Below are positions 32,934-41,321 of a DNA stretch of 64,000 nucleotides, piece after piece. Source of the stretch: Bradyrhizobium rifense (GTDB lineage Bacteria > Pseudomonadota > Alphaproteobacteria > Rhizobiales > Xanthobacteraceae). Every line of letters starts with the position of its first letter. Within the stretch, counting starts at the first letter, position 1. Both the position numbers and the translations under genes were made by a program. The notes beneath the pieces are model-generated. The model was not told the origin of the DNA. It did no database searches and was given only the letters and a program-made list of their open reading frames with translations. The stretch is taken from positions 36,636 through 100,635 of the forward strand of contig NZ_VSSS01000058.1 in the NCBI RefSeq assembly GCF_008123425.1, read 5' to 3'.

Positions 32934-33947
32934 ATGAACGGGCTTGGCGGGCTGAACAAATCGCCTGAGGGCGTAGTCATCGGACTGGTTCAATTGCAGT
33001 TGCCGACCGTCGTGACCAAAGCCGATCTCGCCAGGCAGACCGAACGTATCGTCTGGATGGTCGGCAAGGCGCGCCGCAATCTCTCCACCATGGATCTGGT
33101 GGTGTTCCCCGAATACTCGCTGCACGGCCTCTCGATGGACACCAATCCCGAGATCATGTGCCGGCTCGACGGGCCCGAGGTCGCGGCATTCAAGAAGGCC
33201 TGCATCGACAACAGTATCTGGGGCTGCTTCTCCATCATGGAGTTCAACCCGCATGGTAACCCCTACAATTCCGGCCTGATCATCGACGACCACGGCGAGA
33301 TCAAGCTCTATTACCGCAAGCTTCATCCCTGGATTCCGGTCGAGCCGTGGGAGCCGGGCGATATCGGCATTCCCGTGATCGAAGGCCCGAACGGCGCCAA
33401 GATTGCGCTGATCATCTGCCATGACGGCATGTTCCCGGAGATGGCGCGCGAATGCGCCTACAAGGGCGCGGAAATCATGATCCGCACCGCCGGCTACACT
33501 GCGCCGATCCGCGATTCCTGGCGCTTCACCAACCAGGCCAATTCGTTCCAGAACCTGATGGTCACCGCGAATGTCTGCATGTGCGGCTCGGATGGCTCGT
33601 TCGATTCGATGGGCGAAGGCATGATCGTCAATTTCGACGGCACCGTGCTGGCGCACGGCACTACCGGTCGCGCCGATGAGATCATCACCGCCGAGGTTCG
33701 GCCCGACCTCGTGCGCGAAGCCCGCATCAACTGGGGCGTCGAGAACAACATCTACCAGCTCTGGCACCGCGGCTATGTCGCGGTGAAGGGCGGTGCGATG
33801 GACTGCCCCTACACCTTCATGCAGGACATGGTTGCGGGCACCTACCGGCTGCCATGGGAAGACCAGGTCAAAATCACCGACGGCACCTCCTGCGGTTTCC
33901 CAGCACCGAGCCGCATGTTCGGCAGGACCGCGAAGGCGGCGGAGTGA
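32934..33947 (+). CDS. amiF: Formamidase, 337 aa
   Basis: A nitrilase-superfamily amidase that converts formamide to formate and ammonia. The catalytic triad is visible: Glu60 (VVFPEYSLHG), Lys129 (YYRKLHPW) and Cys162 (ICHDGMFPE). The distinctive ARECAYKGAEIMIRTAGYTA follows. Length is within a few residues of the characterised Helicobacter AmiF. ATG at 32934 follows GGAGGGAG; the frame start at 32835 is unsupported. It is divergent from the TetR gene. Formamide is a plausible by-product of purine or amino-acid breakdown, and the enzyme supplies nitrogen. Confidence 0.9.
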   Translation: MNGLGGLNKSPEGVVIGLVQLQLPTVVTKADLARQTERIVWMVGKARRNLSTMDLVVFPEYSLHGLSMDTNPEIMCRLDGPEVAAFKKACIDNSIWGCFSIMEFNPHGNPYNSGLIIDDHGEIKLYYRKLHPWIPVEPWEPGDIGIPVIEGPNGAKIALIICHDGMFPEMARECAYKGAEIMIRTAGYTAPIRDSWRFTNQANSFQNLMVTANVCMCGSDGSFDSMGEGMIVNFDGTVLAHGTTGRADEIITAEVRPDLVREARINWGVENNIYQLWHRGYVAVKGGAMDCPYTFMQDMVAGTYRLPWEDQVKITDGTSCGFPAPSRMFGRTAKAAE

Positions 33948-33965
33948 AAGCCTCAGACCCCGGAC

Positions 33966-33987
33966 ACGGCGCAATAATCGGCGCCGT
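33966..33987. promoter_or_regulatory. Inverted repeat upstream of the dctA promoter
   Basis: ACGGCGC (33966-33972) and GCGCCGT (33981-33987) are perfect 7-bp arms with an 8-bp AT-rich centre. It may be the activator (DctD-type) site for the sigma-54 promoter at 34043, or the terminator of amiF. No T-run follows. Confidence 0.4.
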
Positions 33988-34042
33988 ATCGGGAATACCA
34001 GGCCGGAAGACCAGACGTTTTCCTGGATAATCCGCGACAATC

Positions 34043-34057
34043 TGGCACGTTAGTTGC
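34043..34057 (+). promoter_or_regulatory. Sigma-54 promoter of dctA
   Basis: TGGCAC-GTTAG-TTGC matches the RpoN consensus TGGCAC-N5-TTGC exactly, with GG at -24 and GC at -12. The dctA start is 43 bp downstream. dctA in rhizobia is a classic DctD/RpoN target, which fits. Confidence 0.85.
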
Positions 34058-34099
34058 TCCTTCTTGGGGCCAAACGTCGTCAGAATCGGGGGATTTGTC

Positions 34100-35419
34100 A
34101 TGTCGACCATTGCCGCGGCCCCGGCCGCAGAGCCCAAACCGCTTTACGCCTCGCTGTTCGTCCAGGTCCTGGCGGCGCTGATCCTGGGCATCATCCTCGG
34201 CGTAGCCACGCCGGACTTCGCCATCAGCCTCAAGATCCTCAGCGACGCCTTCCTGAAGCTGATCTCGATGATCGTGGCGCCCATCGTGTTCTGCGTCGTC
34301 GTGCACGGCATTGCCGGCGCCGGTGACCTCAAGAAGGTCGGTCGGGTCGGCGTCAAGGCGCTGCTCTATTTCGAGGTGATGACCACCGTGGCGCTCGTGG
34401 TCGGGCTCATCCTGGCCTACATCTTCGGCCCCGGCCATGGCATGAACATCGATCCCTCCACGCTCGATGCCAAGGCACTCAACACCTACGCCGACAACGC
34501 CCACAAGCTGCAAGGCGGCGGCATCGGCTCCTTCCTGCTTAACGTGATTCCCAGCACCTCGTTCGACGCATTGTCGCGCAACGACGTGCTCCAGGTGCTG
34601 TTCTTCGCGGTCCTGTTCGGCGTCGGCCTCGCACTGGTCGGCGGCGAGAAGGGCAAGCTCGTCACCTCGATCATCGACGCGGCCTCCACCGTGCTGTTCC
34701 GCGTCATGGGACTTATTGTTCGGGTTGCTCCACTTGGCGTGCTCGGCGCGGTCGCCTACACCGTCGGAAAATACGGCGTCGGCTCGCTGAAGCAGCTCGT
34801 TTCGCTGGTCATGCTGTTCTACGTCTCGGTCGGCATCTTCGTCCTCGGCGTGCTCGGCAGCGTGATGGCGCTCGCTGGAATCAACATCCTCAAGTTCCTC
34901 TCCTACCTGCGCGAAGAGCTGACCATCGTGCTCGCGACCGCGTCCTCCGATGCGGTGCTGCCCCAGATCATGAAGAAGCTGGAGCGAATGGGTGTGAAGG
35001 ATTCCGTGGTCGGACTTGTCATCCCGACCGGCTATTCCTTCAACCTCGACGCCTTCTCGATCTATCTGACGCTCGCCGTCGTCTTCATCGCGCAGGCCAC
35101 CAACACGCCGCTGTCCTTCGGCGATCTTCTGCTGGTGCTGGGTGTCTCCCTGATCACGTCAAAGGGCGCGCACGGCGTACCGGGCTCGGCGATCGTGATC
35201 CTCGCCGCGACGCTGAACGCGGTGCCGAGCATTCCGGCGATCGGCCTCGTGCTGGTGTTGTCGGTCGACTGGTTCATCGGCATGGCTCGCGCAGTCGGCA
35301 ACCTCATCGGCAACTGCGTGGCGACAGTCGTCGTGGCCGCCTGGGAAGGCGACCTCGACCGCGCCAAGGCAACCAAGGTGCTCGGCGGCGGCGAGCTGGT
35401 GGACGTGACCGAGGGCTAG
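34100..35419 (+). CDS. dctA: C4-dicarboxylate transporter DctA, 439 aa
   Basis: An inner-membrane proton/sodium symporter of the DAACS family that takes up succinate, fumarate and malate. It is the main carbon supply of nitrogen-fixing bacteroids in rhizobia. Conserved motifs are present: SSDAVLPQIMKKLERMG, VIPTGYSFNLDAFSIYLT and GVPGSAIVILAATL. ATG at 34100 follows a GGGGG stretch. A sigma-54 promoter at 34043-34057 indicates control by DctB/DctD-type activators. The length is standard. Confidence 0.9.
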   Translation: MSTIAAAPAAEPKPLYASLFVQVLAALILGIILGVATPDFAISLKILSDAFLKLISMIVAPIVFCVVVHGIAGAGDLKKVGRVGVKALLYFEVMTTVALVVGLILAYIFGPGHGMNIDPSTLDAKALNTYADNAHKLQGGGIGSFLLNVIPSTSFDALSRNDVLQVLFFAVLFGVGLALVGGEKGKLVTSIIDAASTVLFRVMGLIVRVAPLGVLGAVAYTVGKYGVGSLKQLVSLVMLFYVSVGIFVLGVLGSVMALAGINILKFLSYLREELTIVLATASSDAVLPQIMKKLERMGVKDSVVGLVIPTGYSFNLDAFSIYLTLAVVFIAQATNTPLSFGDLLLVLGVSLITSKGAHGVPGSAIVILAATLNAVPSIPAIGLVLVLSVDWFIGMARAVGNLIGNCVATVVVAAWEGDLDRAKATKVLGGGELVDVTEG

Positions 35420-35430
35420 GCCACCGCGCT

Positions 35431-35862
35431 CTAGCGCAGGTGCCCACGCTCAAAATGCCTGCGCTCCGCGGCCGTTAGCGGAGGCCTGGCCGCACTTGCC
35501 GGCGTCACCGCAGCAACCACGGCGACGCTGGGTTGCTGCGACACTAGCACCAGTACGTCGACGCCGTCGGCTGTGACCTGCATCGCGTAATCATGGCCGC
35601 TGAGGAGGCGAGCCACCACGCGCCGCAGTGGTCCATCAAAGACACCCGTCGTCTGCGCGTCGAGCGCATCGATGGTGCGATAACGCAGATTGAAGTGCTC
35701 CTGCAGCGCCGCCAGCACGTCATGGAGCGAAGCGTCGTGGACTTCGAGATGCACGGCCTCCGGCCGACCTCCGACCTTCACTTCGGCCGACGCAGCTTGA
35801 CCGAAGGCCAGGAGAACGGCAGACGCGGTCACGAGAAGCAGCGATGGTCGCAGCATAATCAT
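35431..35862 (-). CDS. Secreted STN-domain protein, 143 aa
   Basis: A signal peptide (1-25, ending AASAE) precedes an STN-like domain (secretin and TonB receptor short N-terminal domain) at about 35-110: VHLEVHDASLHDVLAALQEHF, AQTTGVFDGPLRRVVARLL, and GVDVLVLVSQ. Free-standing STN proteins may bind partners in the periplasm. Its ATG overlaps the stop of the upstream sulfotransferase gene in ATGA, so the pair is co-translated. It ends 11 bp from the stop of the convergent dctA gene. Confidence 0.75.
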   Translation of the reverse strand: MIMLRPSLLLVTASAVLLAFGQAASAEVKVGGRPEAVHLEVHDASLHDVLAALQEHFNLRYRTIDALDAQTTGVFDGPLRRVVARLLSGHDYAMQVTADGVDVLVLVSQQPSVAVVAAVTPASAARPPLTAAERRHFERGHLR

Positions 35863-37418
35863 GCCAGCTCCGCCTCCGGAATCTCGTGCGCCAGGCGTTC
35901 GCGCAGCGGTCTCAGCCGATCGGCATGGTGACGCCATTTGCCGACCGAGGACGCGTAGATCGGGCGGCGGACCTGAACGGCGCTGGCGGTTGCCGATGGC
36001 ACCGGGCTGTCGTGAAAGCGCATCACCCCATCTTCCCAGGGCAGCCCGAGAAAGCGGATGATGTCCCGGCTTGCCGCAGCCTGATCCCGCACGATGTCCT
36101 CGTAGTTGATTTCCATGAGCACGTCCGGCGGCAATACCGCGCGCCAGTGCTGTGACAGACGGCGGTACGCCAGATAATAATCCGCAAGCTCGGTCTGGTG
36201 ATATGAGAACGAGAACTTACCGCGGAAGTGCGCCTTGTAGATCGCCCAGCACGAATCGATCGGATGGCGCTGCACGAGGATGATCTTCGCCGACGGCAGC
36301 GCCGCGTGAATGAGGCCGCAATAGAGGTAGTTTTCGAGCGTCTTGTCGATGAACCGAACATTGTCCGGCACGCGAAGCGCTGCCGCCGAATCCAGATAGC
36401 GCTTGCCGATGCCTTCGAGGTCGCGGCCGCCCGGACGTTCTGCCATGGCGTGGCGCAACTCGGTTGCGAACGCGCCGGTCTCGCCGACCGAATGCATAGC
36501 CGAGTGGCTCGCAATGATTCGCTCCACCAGCGTCGTCCCGGTGCGCGGCAGGCCGGTGACGAAGACAGGCGCGGCGTCGGCGTAGCCGCTCGGCGCAGCT
36601 TCGATCCAGCGTCGCGTGTGCGCCTGGATGATGGCATCGATCTCGCCAATTTCGGTGGCCGGGTCGCGAGCAAGCGATCGGCGCTGCAAGTTGCAGCCAG
36701 CCTCGACATGGTCGAAGGCCCGCCCCCAGAACTCGACGTCCTCGTATTCCTTGCCGAGCGCAAAACGGAGCATGATTTCGCTCGAGGCGGACAAGCCTCC
36801 CTCACCGATCAGCGCTTCCATCTCGTCGATATGGTTGCAATCGGGGCTCTGGATACGCAGGTCCGACCGCAAATAGTGCGCAAGACCGTAATGGCGGTCG
36901 CAGGCAATGGCCGCATCACAATGCGCTTCGGCATCGCCGAGTGCGCCGATCATCCGCTCGGCAGCAGCCAGGTTGAAAAGATATTGCGGCACGTCCGGCC
37001 GCCCGAGGACTGCGCGACGAAAGAGCTCTCGCGCCCGCTGCTGTAGCCCGAGCAGACCGAACATCGCCCCGACCGCATCGAGCGCATCCGGCGCATCGTC
37101 GAGATACTGTGCCGCGACGTCCGTCGCCGCACAGGCCTGACGTGTCTCACCGGTCATGAACAGGCATTTCGCCCGCAACACCAGCGCAATCGGGTTTGTC
37201 GGCGCGAGCGCGACGGAGCGATCGGCGCTGACGGCCGCTGCATCCTGCCGGCCTCGCAGCAGCGCGGTTTCTGTCAGCAACGCCCAGGCACGCCACTCGG
37301 ACGGATCCTGTCCGAGAATGCCAGCGCAGATCTGCTCGGCGGTACCCAGGTCGCCTCCGGCAAACGCTTCACGCGCCGCGTCGATCGAAGCGGCGCTCCC
37401 CGGGAGCGTAACATTCAC
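35859..37418 (-). CDS. TPR-sulfotransferase, 519 aa
   Basis: The N-terminal half (about 10-190) is tetratricopeptide-like helix pairs (AAREAFAGGDLGTAEQICAG, ALLTETALLRGRQDAAAVSA, QQRARELFRRAVLGRP). The C-terminal half is a sulfotransferase domain: the 5'-phosphosulfate loop is VTGLPRTGTTLVERII at about 288-303, the 3'-phosphate site is QRHPIDSCWA, and the family tail follows. It transfers sulfate from PAPS to an unknown acceptor; in rhizobia such enzymes sulfate surface polysaccharides or lipids. It overlaps by ATGA with the STN gene. Confidence 0.8.
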   Translation of the reverse strand: MNVTLPGSAASIDAAREAFAGGDLGTAEQICAGILGQDPSEWRAWALLTETALLRGRQDAAAVSADRSVALAPTNPIALVLRAKCLFMTGETRQACAATDVAAQYLDDAPDALDAVGAMFGLLGLQQRARELFRRAVLGRPDVPQYLFNLAAAERMIGALGDAEAHCDAAIACDRHYGLAHYLRSDLRIQSPDCNHIDEMEALIGEGGLSASSEIMLRFALGKEYEDVEFWGRAFDHVEAGCNLQRRSLARDPATEIGEIDAIIQAHTRRWIEAAPSGYADAAPVFVTGLPRTGTTLVERIIASHSAMHSVGETGAFATELRHAMAERPGGRDLEGIGKRYLDSAAALRVPDNVRFIDKTLENYLYCGLIHAALPSAKIILVQRHPIDSCWAIYKAHFRGKFSFSYHQTELADYYLAYRRLSQHWRAVLPPDVLMEINYEDIVRDQAAASRDIIRFLGLPWEDGVMRFHDSPVPSATASAVQVRRPIYASSVGKWRHHADRLRPLRERLAHEIPEAELA

Positions 37419-37514
37419 GCGGATTGCTCCAACGCTACGGCGATTGATATGGGAATTGGCCCGACGGCTGGTGAGAGCCGCCGGGTCATGCGAGTGAGGA
37501 CGATCCGTTTCCGA

Positions 37515-39584
37515 TCAGTCTTCGTCGTGATCGTCGTCGTGACGGTCGGCGAAGTTGAAATTGCCGAAGAGATCGCCGATCGCCGGCCGATTGACGGGAA
37601 CGTAGGGGTTCTCGTCGGAGGCCACCGGATTGGGCAGCGTGTCGCGTGTCTTGGGCCCAAGCGGCTTGAGATGCCAATTGCGCTCGATGAACTTGGTGAT
37701 CGAGACGTGATCGCCGTATTCATGCGACATGTGTCCGCCGCGCGAATATTTCGACACGACCAGCAACGGAATCCGCGTGCCGTCGCCGAAGAAGTCGACC
37801 GGCTGGATATAGCCGGAATCGTAGTAGCCGCCGCCCTCGTCCATGGTGATGACAATGGCGGTCGACTTCCACAGCTCCTTGTTGGACTTCACCTTGTCGA
37901 CGATGTTCTTGGTGAAGGCCTCGAAAATATCCACACGGGACGACGACGGATGGCCGTCGTTGAAAGTGCTCGGCTTGACGAAGGACACGGCCGGAAGATT
38001 GCCGTCGACGATGGCGTCGTAGAGATCGAGCGTATCCTTCATGTGCGCATTGCGCTGCGCCGCATGGGTCATGACCGAGGAAGAGAACAGGAACGGATTA
38101 CAGATGTTGCAATAGAGATAGGCGACCGGGTCCAGCGCGCCGAAATTGGTGCCTTCTCCGGGCGCGGTCTTGAAGTCATTCCAGCGTTCGCCGAAATACG
38201 CCCAGGAAACATCGGCCTGGGTCAGCGCGTCGCCGATATGCCGTTGCTTGATGACAGGCGGCAAGGTGAACGGACCGTTGTTGATCGGATCGGTGGCGCC
38301 GCTGCCGATATAGGCCGGAACGTAGTTGTTCAGGAGATAATAGGCGTTCGGCGCACAACGCGGCGACACATGGATGGCGTTGAGGTAGGTGACGACCGGG
38401 CCGACGCCCGGCTGGCTCGGATCGGAGCAGTTCGAATAGCTGCCACCGCCGTAGCCGTCATTGAGATACCAGTTGTTCGTGCCAGGCGCCGGATTCGGGT
38501 TCTCGACCTCGTTGACATATTGCGGCGGATTGGAACCGGGGACCAGCACGTGGTCGGGCTTCGCGGGATCGCCCTTGTCGTCGGCATAATAGAGTGCATC
38601 GGCGTAGCCGATCATCATGTGATTGGCGAAAGTGCCGCCCATCACGCTCTGATGGAAATTGTCGTTCAGCGTGTACTTGCGCGCAAGCTCGGTCAGATAA
38701 GGGGCGTCGCCCTTGGCGACGTTGTAGAAGCCGAGCGCGATAGCACCTTCCTTGAGTGCGTGCGGGGTCGGATTGCCGTTGCTCCCAGAGGAGACGCTCG
38801 ATTCGACAAAGGTGAAGAGATCGGCCTGGCAGCCGCTCGGATTGTGGTGTGTGGCCTTGGCGACGTCGCAGTCAAGCTCCTGCCACATCTGGTAGAATCG
38901 GTGCACCGGGCTGCCGCCATAGGTCTTGTAGAGGCTGGTCGGGGTTTCGCCGGCCTGCGCCAGGGTCACCAGCGGATAGGGACCGTTCGGCAGACTGTCG
39001 AAATCAAGGATGCGCGCGTCCGGCGAATTGCCGGGCAGTCCCGTGGCGCCCGTCGTCAGCAGCGGCAGATCCTGCTGGCGGAGGCCGTAATCCCCCTGCG
39101 CCGCGAGTTGCAGCGTGGCGAGACACCCGGGCCCATTGAGAGCGGCTTGATCAACGGAGGTGTAGCAGGATTGCGGCGCATAGGAGGTTCCCGGCGCCTG
39201 CACCTTGTTGGTCGTGTTGTTGTAGGGGGCCTTCTGGCCCGGGCTGATGGAGTAGGTGTTGTTGACCACGGCGGAGGACTGCGCCGACCTGGCGTAGTTC
39301 GGGCCGGGCAAGCCGTCCTTGGTGATGATGCCCTTGGAGAGGAGATTGTCGACGCGTTCGTCCGGGCGGCGCGGTTCATAGGTCGCGAAGACGTGGTCGA
39401 AGGTCCGGTTCTCTCCGAGGATGACGATCACATGTTTGATCGGCGATTCGGTTCGATCGCCGTTTCTGTTGCTGCCGCCGAGAGCGTTGGCGTCCATCGC
39501 GTGGACGTCATATCCCATCAGCGCCAGAATCGCAGCAGTGACCACGGTGCGATCGCGTAGACGTCTTGTCGTTTTCGAAAGCAT
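37515..39584 (-). CDS. Secreted phosphoesterase (phospholipase C/AcpA type), 689 aa
   Basis: An exported enzyme of the PF04185 phosphoesterase family. The signal peptide covers the first 29 residues (ILALMGYDVHA). The metal/nucleophile motif is VIVILGENRTFDHVF, with the later conserved ELARKYTLNDNFHQSVMGGT and MDEGGGYYDSG. These enzymes cleave phospholipids or phosphomonoesters outside the cytoplasm. A very acidic C-terminus (DRHDDDHDED) may bind metals. AGGAGG precedes the ATG. It stands alone; possible promoters lie in the 268 bp upstream. Confidence 0.85.
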   Translation of the reverse strand: MLSKTTRRLRDRTVVTAAILALMGYDVHAMDANALGGSNRNGDRTESPIKHVIVILGENRTFDHVFATYEPRRPDERVDNLLSKGIITKDGLPGPNYARSAQSSAVVNNTYSISPGQKAPYNNTTNKVQAPGTSYAPQSCYTSVDQAALNGPGCLATLQLAAQGDYGLRQQDLPLLTTGATGLPGNSPDARILDFDSLPNGPYPLVTLAQAGETPTSLYKTYGGSPVHRFYQMWQELDCDVAKATHHNPSGCQADLFTFVESSVSSGSNGNPTPHALKEGAIALGFYNVAKGDAPYLTELARKYTLNDNFHQSVMGGTFANHMMIGYADALYYADDKGDPAKPDHVLVPGSNPPQYVNEVENPNPAPGTNNWYLNDGYGGGSYSNCSDPSQPGVGPVVTYLNAIHVSPRCAPNAYYLLNNYVPAYIGSGATDPINNGPFTLPPVIKQRHIGDALTQADVSWAYFGERWNDFKTAPGEGTNFGALDPVAYLYCNICNPFLFSSSVMTHAAQRNAHMKDTLDLYDAIVDGNLPAVSFVKPSTFNDGHPSSSRVDIFEAFTKNIVDKVKSNKELWKSTAIVITMDEGGGYYDSGYIQPVDFFGDGTRIPLLVVSKYSRGGHMSHEYGDHVSITKFIERNWHLKPLGPKTRDTLPNPVASDENPYVPVNRPAIGDLFGNFNFADRHDDDHDED

Positions 39585-39852
39585 TGCGCGCCCCTCCTTA
39601 TCGTCGCTTGAATGCAGCGAATTGTTTCAGTGCGTGTCAGGCTAAGGGGCGCACTTGTCAGACGTGCTGCGCAGGCGTGTCAGTTCTGTTACGCAATTGT
39701 GACGGCGTGCAGAGACCGATTGTCGCAACCTGCGCCGAGCGACGGCGGCACTTGTGAGTTGCGGATCAATGGCTTGAGGGTTCGTCGCCGCCAGATTCAG
39801 GCACCTTCGTACGGCTTGGCGTCCAAGCATCGCCCGAAGACGGATCTGTGGG

Positions 39853-41226
39853 TTAGTCAGTCCAGCGGAGGAGTGGCGTACCGAACGCTCTTCTCCAGAC
39901 AGACAGAAAGCGAGGAAACCAGGAATGAGCCACTGCGCCCTTGTAGGCCCAGGTGCGATATTTCAGGCCTGATTCCGAGATCAGCTCCTGATATCCGCCA
40001 TGGACCTCGGTCGCAGTGCGAATGTCCTTCAATATGCCCTGCGCATAGGCGCGATAGGTCTCACTCCCCGCGAATTCATCGTAGTCCAGCATGCGGTCCG
40101 CGAACTCGACATTGAACGTCGGCCAGGAGGAACGTCCCTGATAGGCCGGCGCCGCGATCTTGTGGATCATCTTGTTCCGCGGATTATCAGCGGACACCAG
40201 GAAGTGGAATGTGCTGGGGATGCGGAAGCGCGGCTCGGCAATGATCAGATCCGTCGTGGCCGCAAACAACGCGCGCTCGCTGGCATCGCTCATATCCCAG
40301 AAGCCGCGATGCACGCTGACGAAATCCAGCGCGACCAGGGACGCCGGCGTGCCGGCCGGTCCATCCAGCGAATGCCTGATATAGCCGTCCTTGCCGAACA
40401 GACAAAGCAGGTCCTGCTTGTACTGCCCCAGGTCGCGCCCGAGCCGCCGCTTCAGCTCGTTCTCGTCGACCACACCGAGCTGCACGCCCCACACGAAGGT
40501 CGTGTAGACGCAGGCATTGGTGACAAAACGCCGGCGCTCGGCGCGGGTATCCGTTGCCGCAGAGCGCGGCCCGCTGGCATCGCACAGCAAATATCTGGCG
40601 CCGTCAGCCTCGAACGGCTCGAGCTCGCTTGCGAGCTTCAGGATCGCGCGCTTCAGATCGCCGCCGTATTCGGCCAGCAACAGACGACCGGCATGCGCGC
40701 ATTGCGACATCGCCAGATAGGACGACGCCCGCTCCTCGGCGGAGAGCATCTGCTGGAGGCCGGCGAGAATGCCGAGCAGCGTATCCGAAGGACGCGAGAA
40801 ATAGTTCACGCCGAGATACCGGCCGCGTCCTGCGGGAACGATGGTCGTCGTGACGACGTCGGCGCGAACCGCCTCAAGCAACAGGCGTACGCTCTTTTCG
40901 AGCAGGCGCGCCCGGCGCACCGCGTCCTGCGCATCCATGATAGTCTCGGGGTCGAGAACGTCGGGATAGAACCAGGCGAAGTCACGCGGGTAATAGGCGG
41001 AGGCGTGCGGCGCGCCCGTGACGAGGAACGCCTCGGTCACCGAAAAGGCGCTGTCCATCGAGTGGCGGTAAAGGTCCTCGATAGCCGACAAGGAATGATG
41101 CGACTGTCTCAGGAAACGGTCACCGAGGAAATTGACCGCCTGAAGCGCATTCGCGACAAAGGTCGCGGCCCTGCCCTGGTAAAACCGGTTCTCTCGATGG
41201 GATGGAAAGGAAATGTCGCTGTTCAT
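39853..41226 (-). CDS. Possible six-hairpin glycosidase-like protein, 457 aa
   Basis: A soluble helical protein with no signal peptide. Motifs such as ASAYYPRDFAWFYPDVLDPE and GYIRHSLDGPAGTPASLVALD recall the (alpha/alpha)6 barrel enzymes related to glycogen-debranching glucosidases, with a putative acid Asp in YYPRDFAW. I do not recognise the exact family. The start at 41226 has no good ribosome binding site. It is alone between a phosphoesterase gene and allantoate amidohydrolase and does not fit either pathway. The length of about 450 residues suits a single barrel. Confidence 0.5.
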   Translation of the reverse strand: MNSDISFPSHRENRFYQGRAATFVANALQAVNFLGDRFLRQSHHSLSAIEDLYRHSMDSAFSVTEAFLVTGAPHASAYYPRDFAWFYPDVLDPETIMDAQDAVRRARLLEKSVRLLLEAVRADVVTTTIVPAGRGRYLGVNYFSRPSDTLLGILAGLQQMLSAEERASSYLAMSQCAHAGRLLLAEYGGDLKRAILKLASELEPFEADGARYLLCDASGPRSAATDTRAERRRFVTNACVYTTFVWGVQLGVVDENELKRRLGRDLGQYKQDLLCLFGKDGYIRHSLDGPAGTPASLVALDFVSVHRGFWDMSDASERALFAATTDLIIAEPRFRIPSTFHFLVSADNPRNKMIHKIAAPAYQGRSSWPTFNVEFADRMLDYDEFAGSETYRAYAQGILKDIRTATEVHGGYQELISESGLKYRTWAYKGAVAHSWFPRFLSVWRRAFGTPLLRWTD

Positions 41227-41321
41227 CTGTGTCGGTCGGCTGATGTCTGGTGATCCCGGTGCCGGGCCGGCGTTATTTTAGCCCTGCCTGATTCGTATCT
41301 CTACCCGGTGACTTGCGGGGC

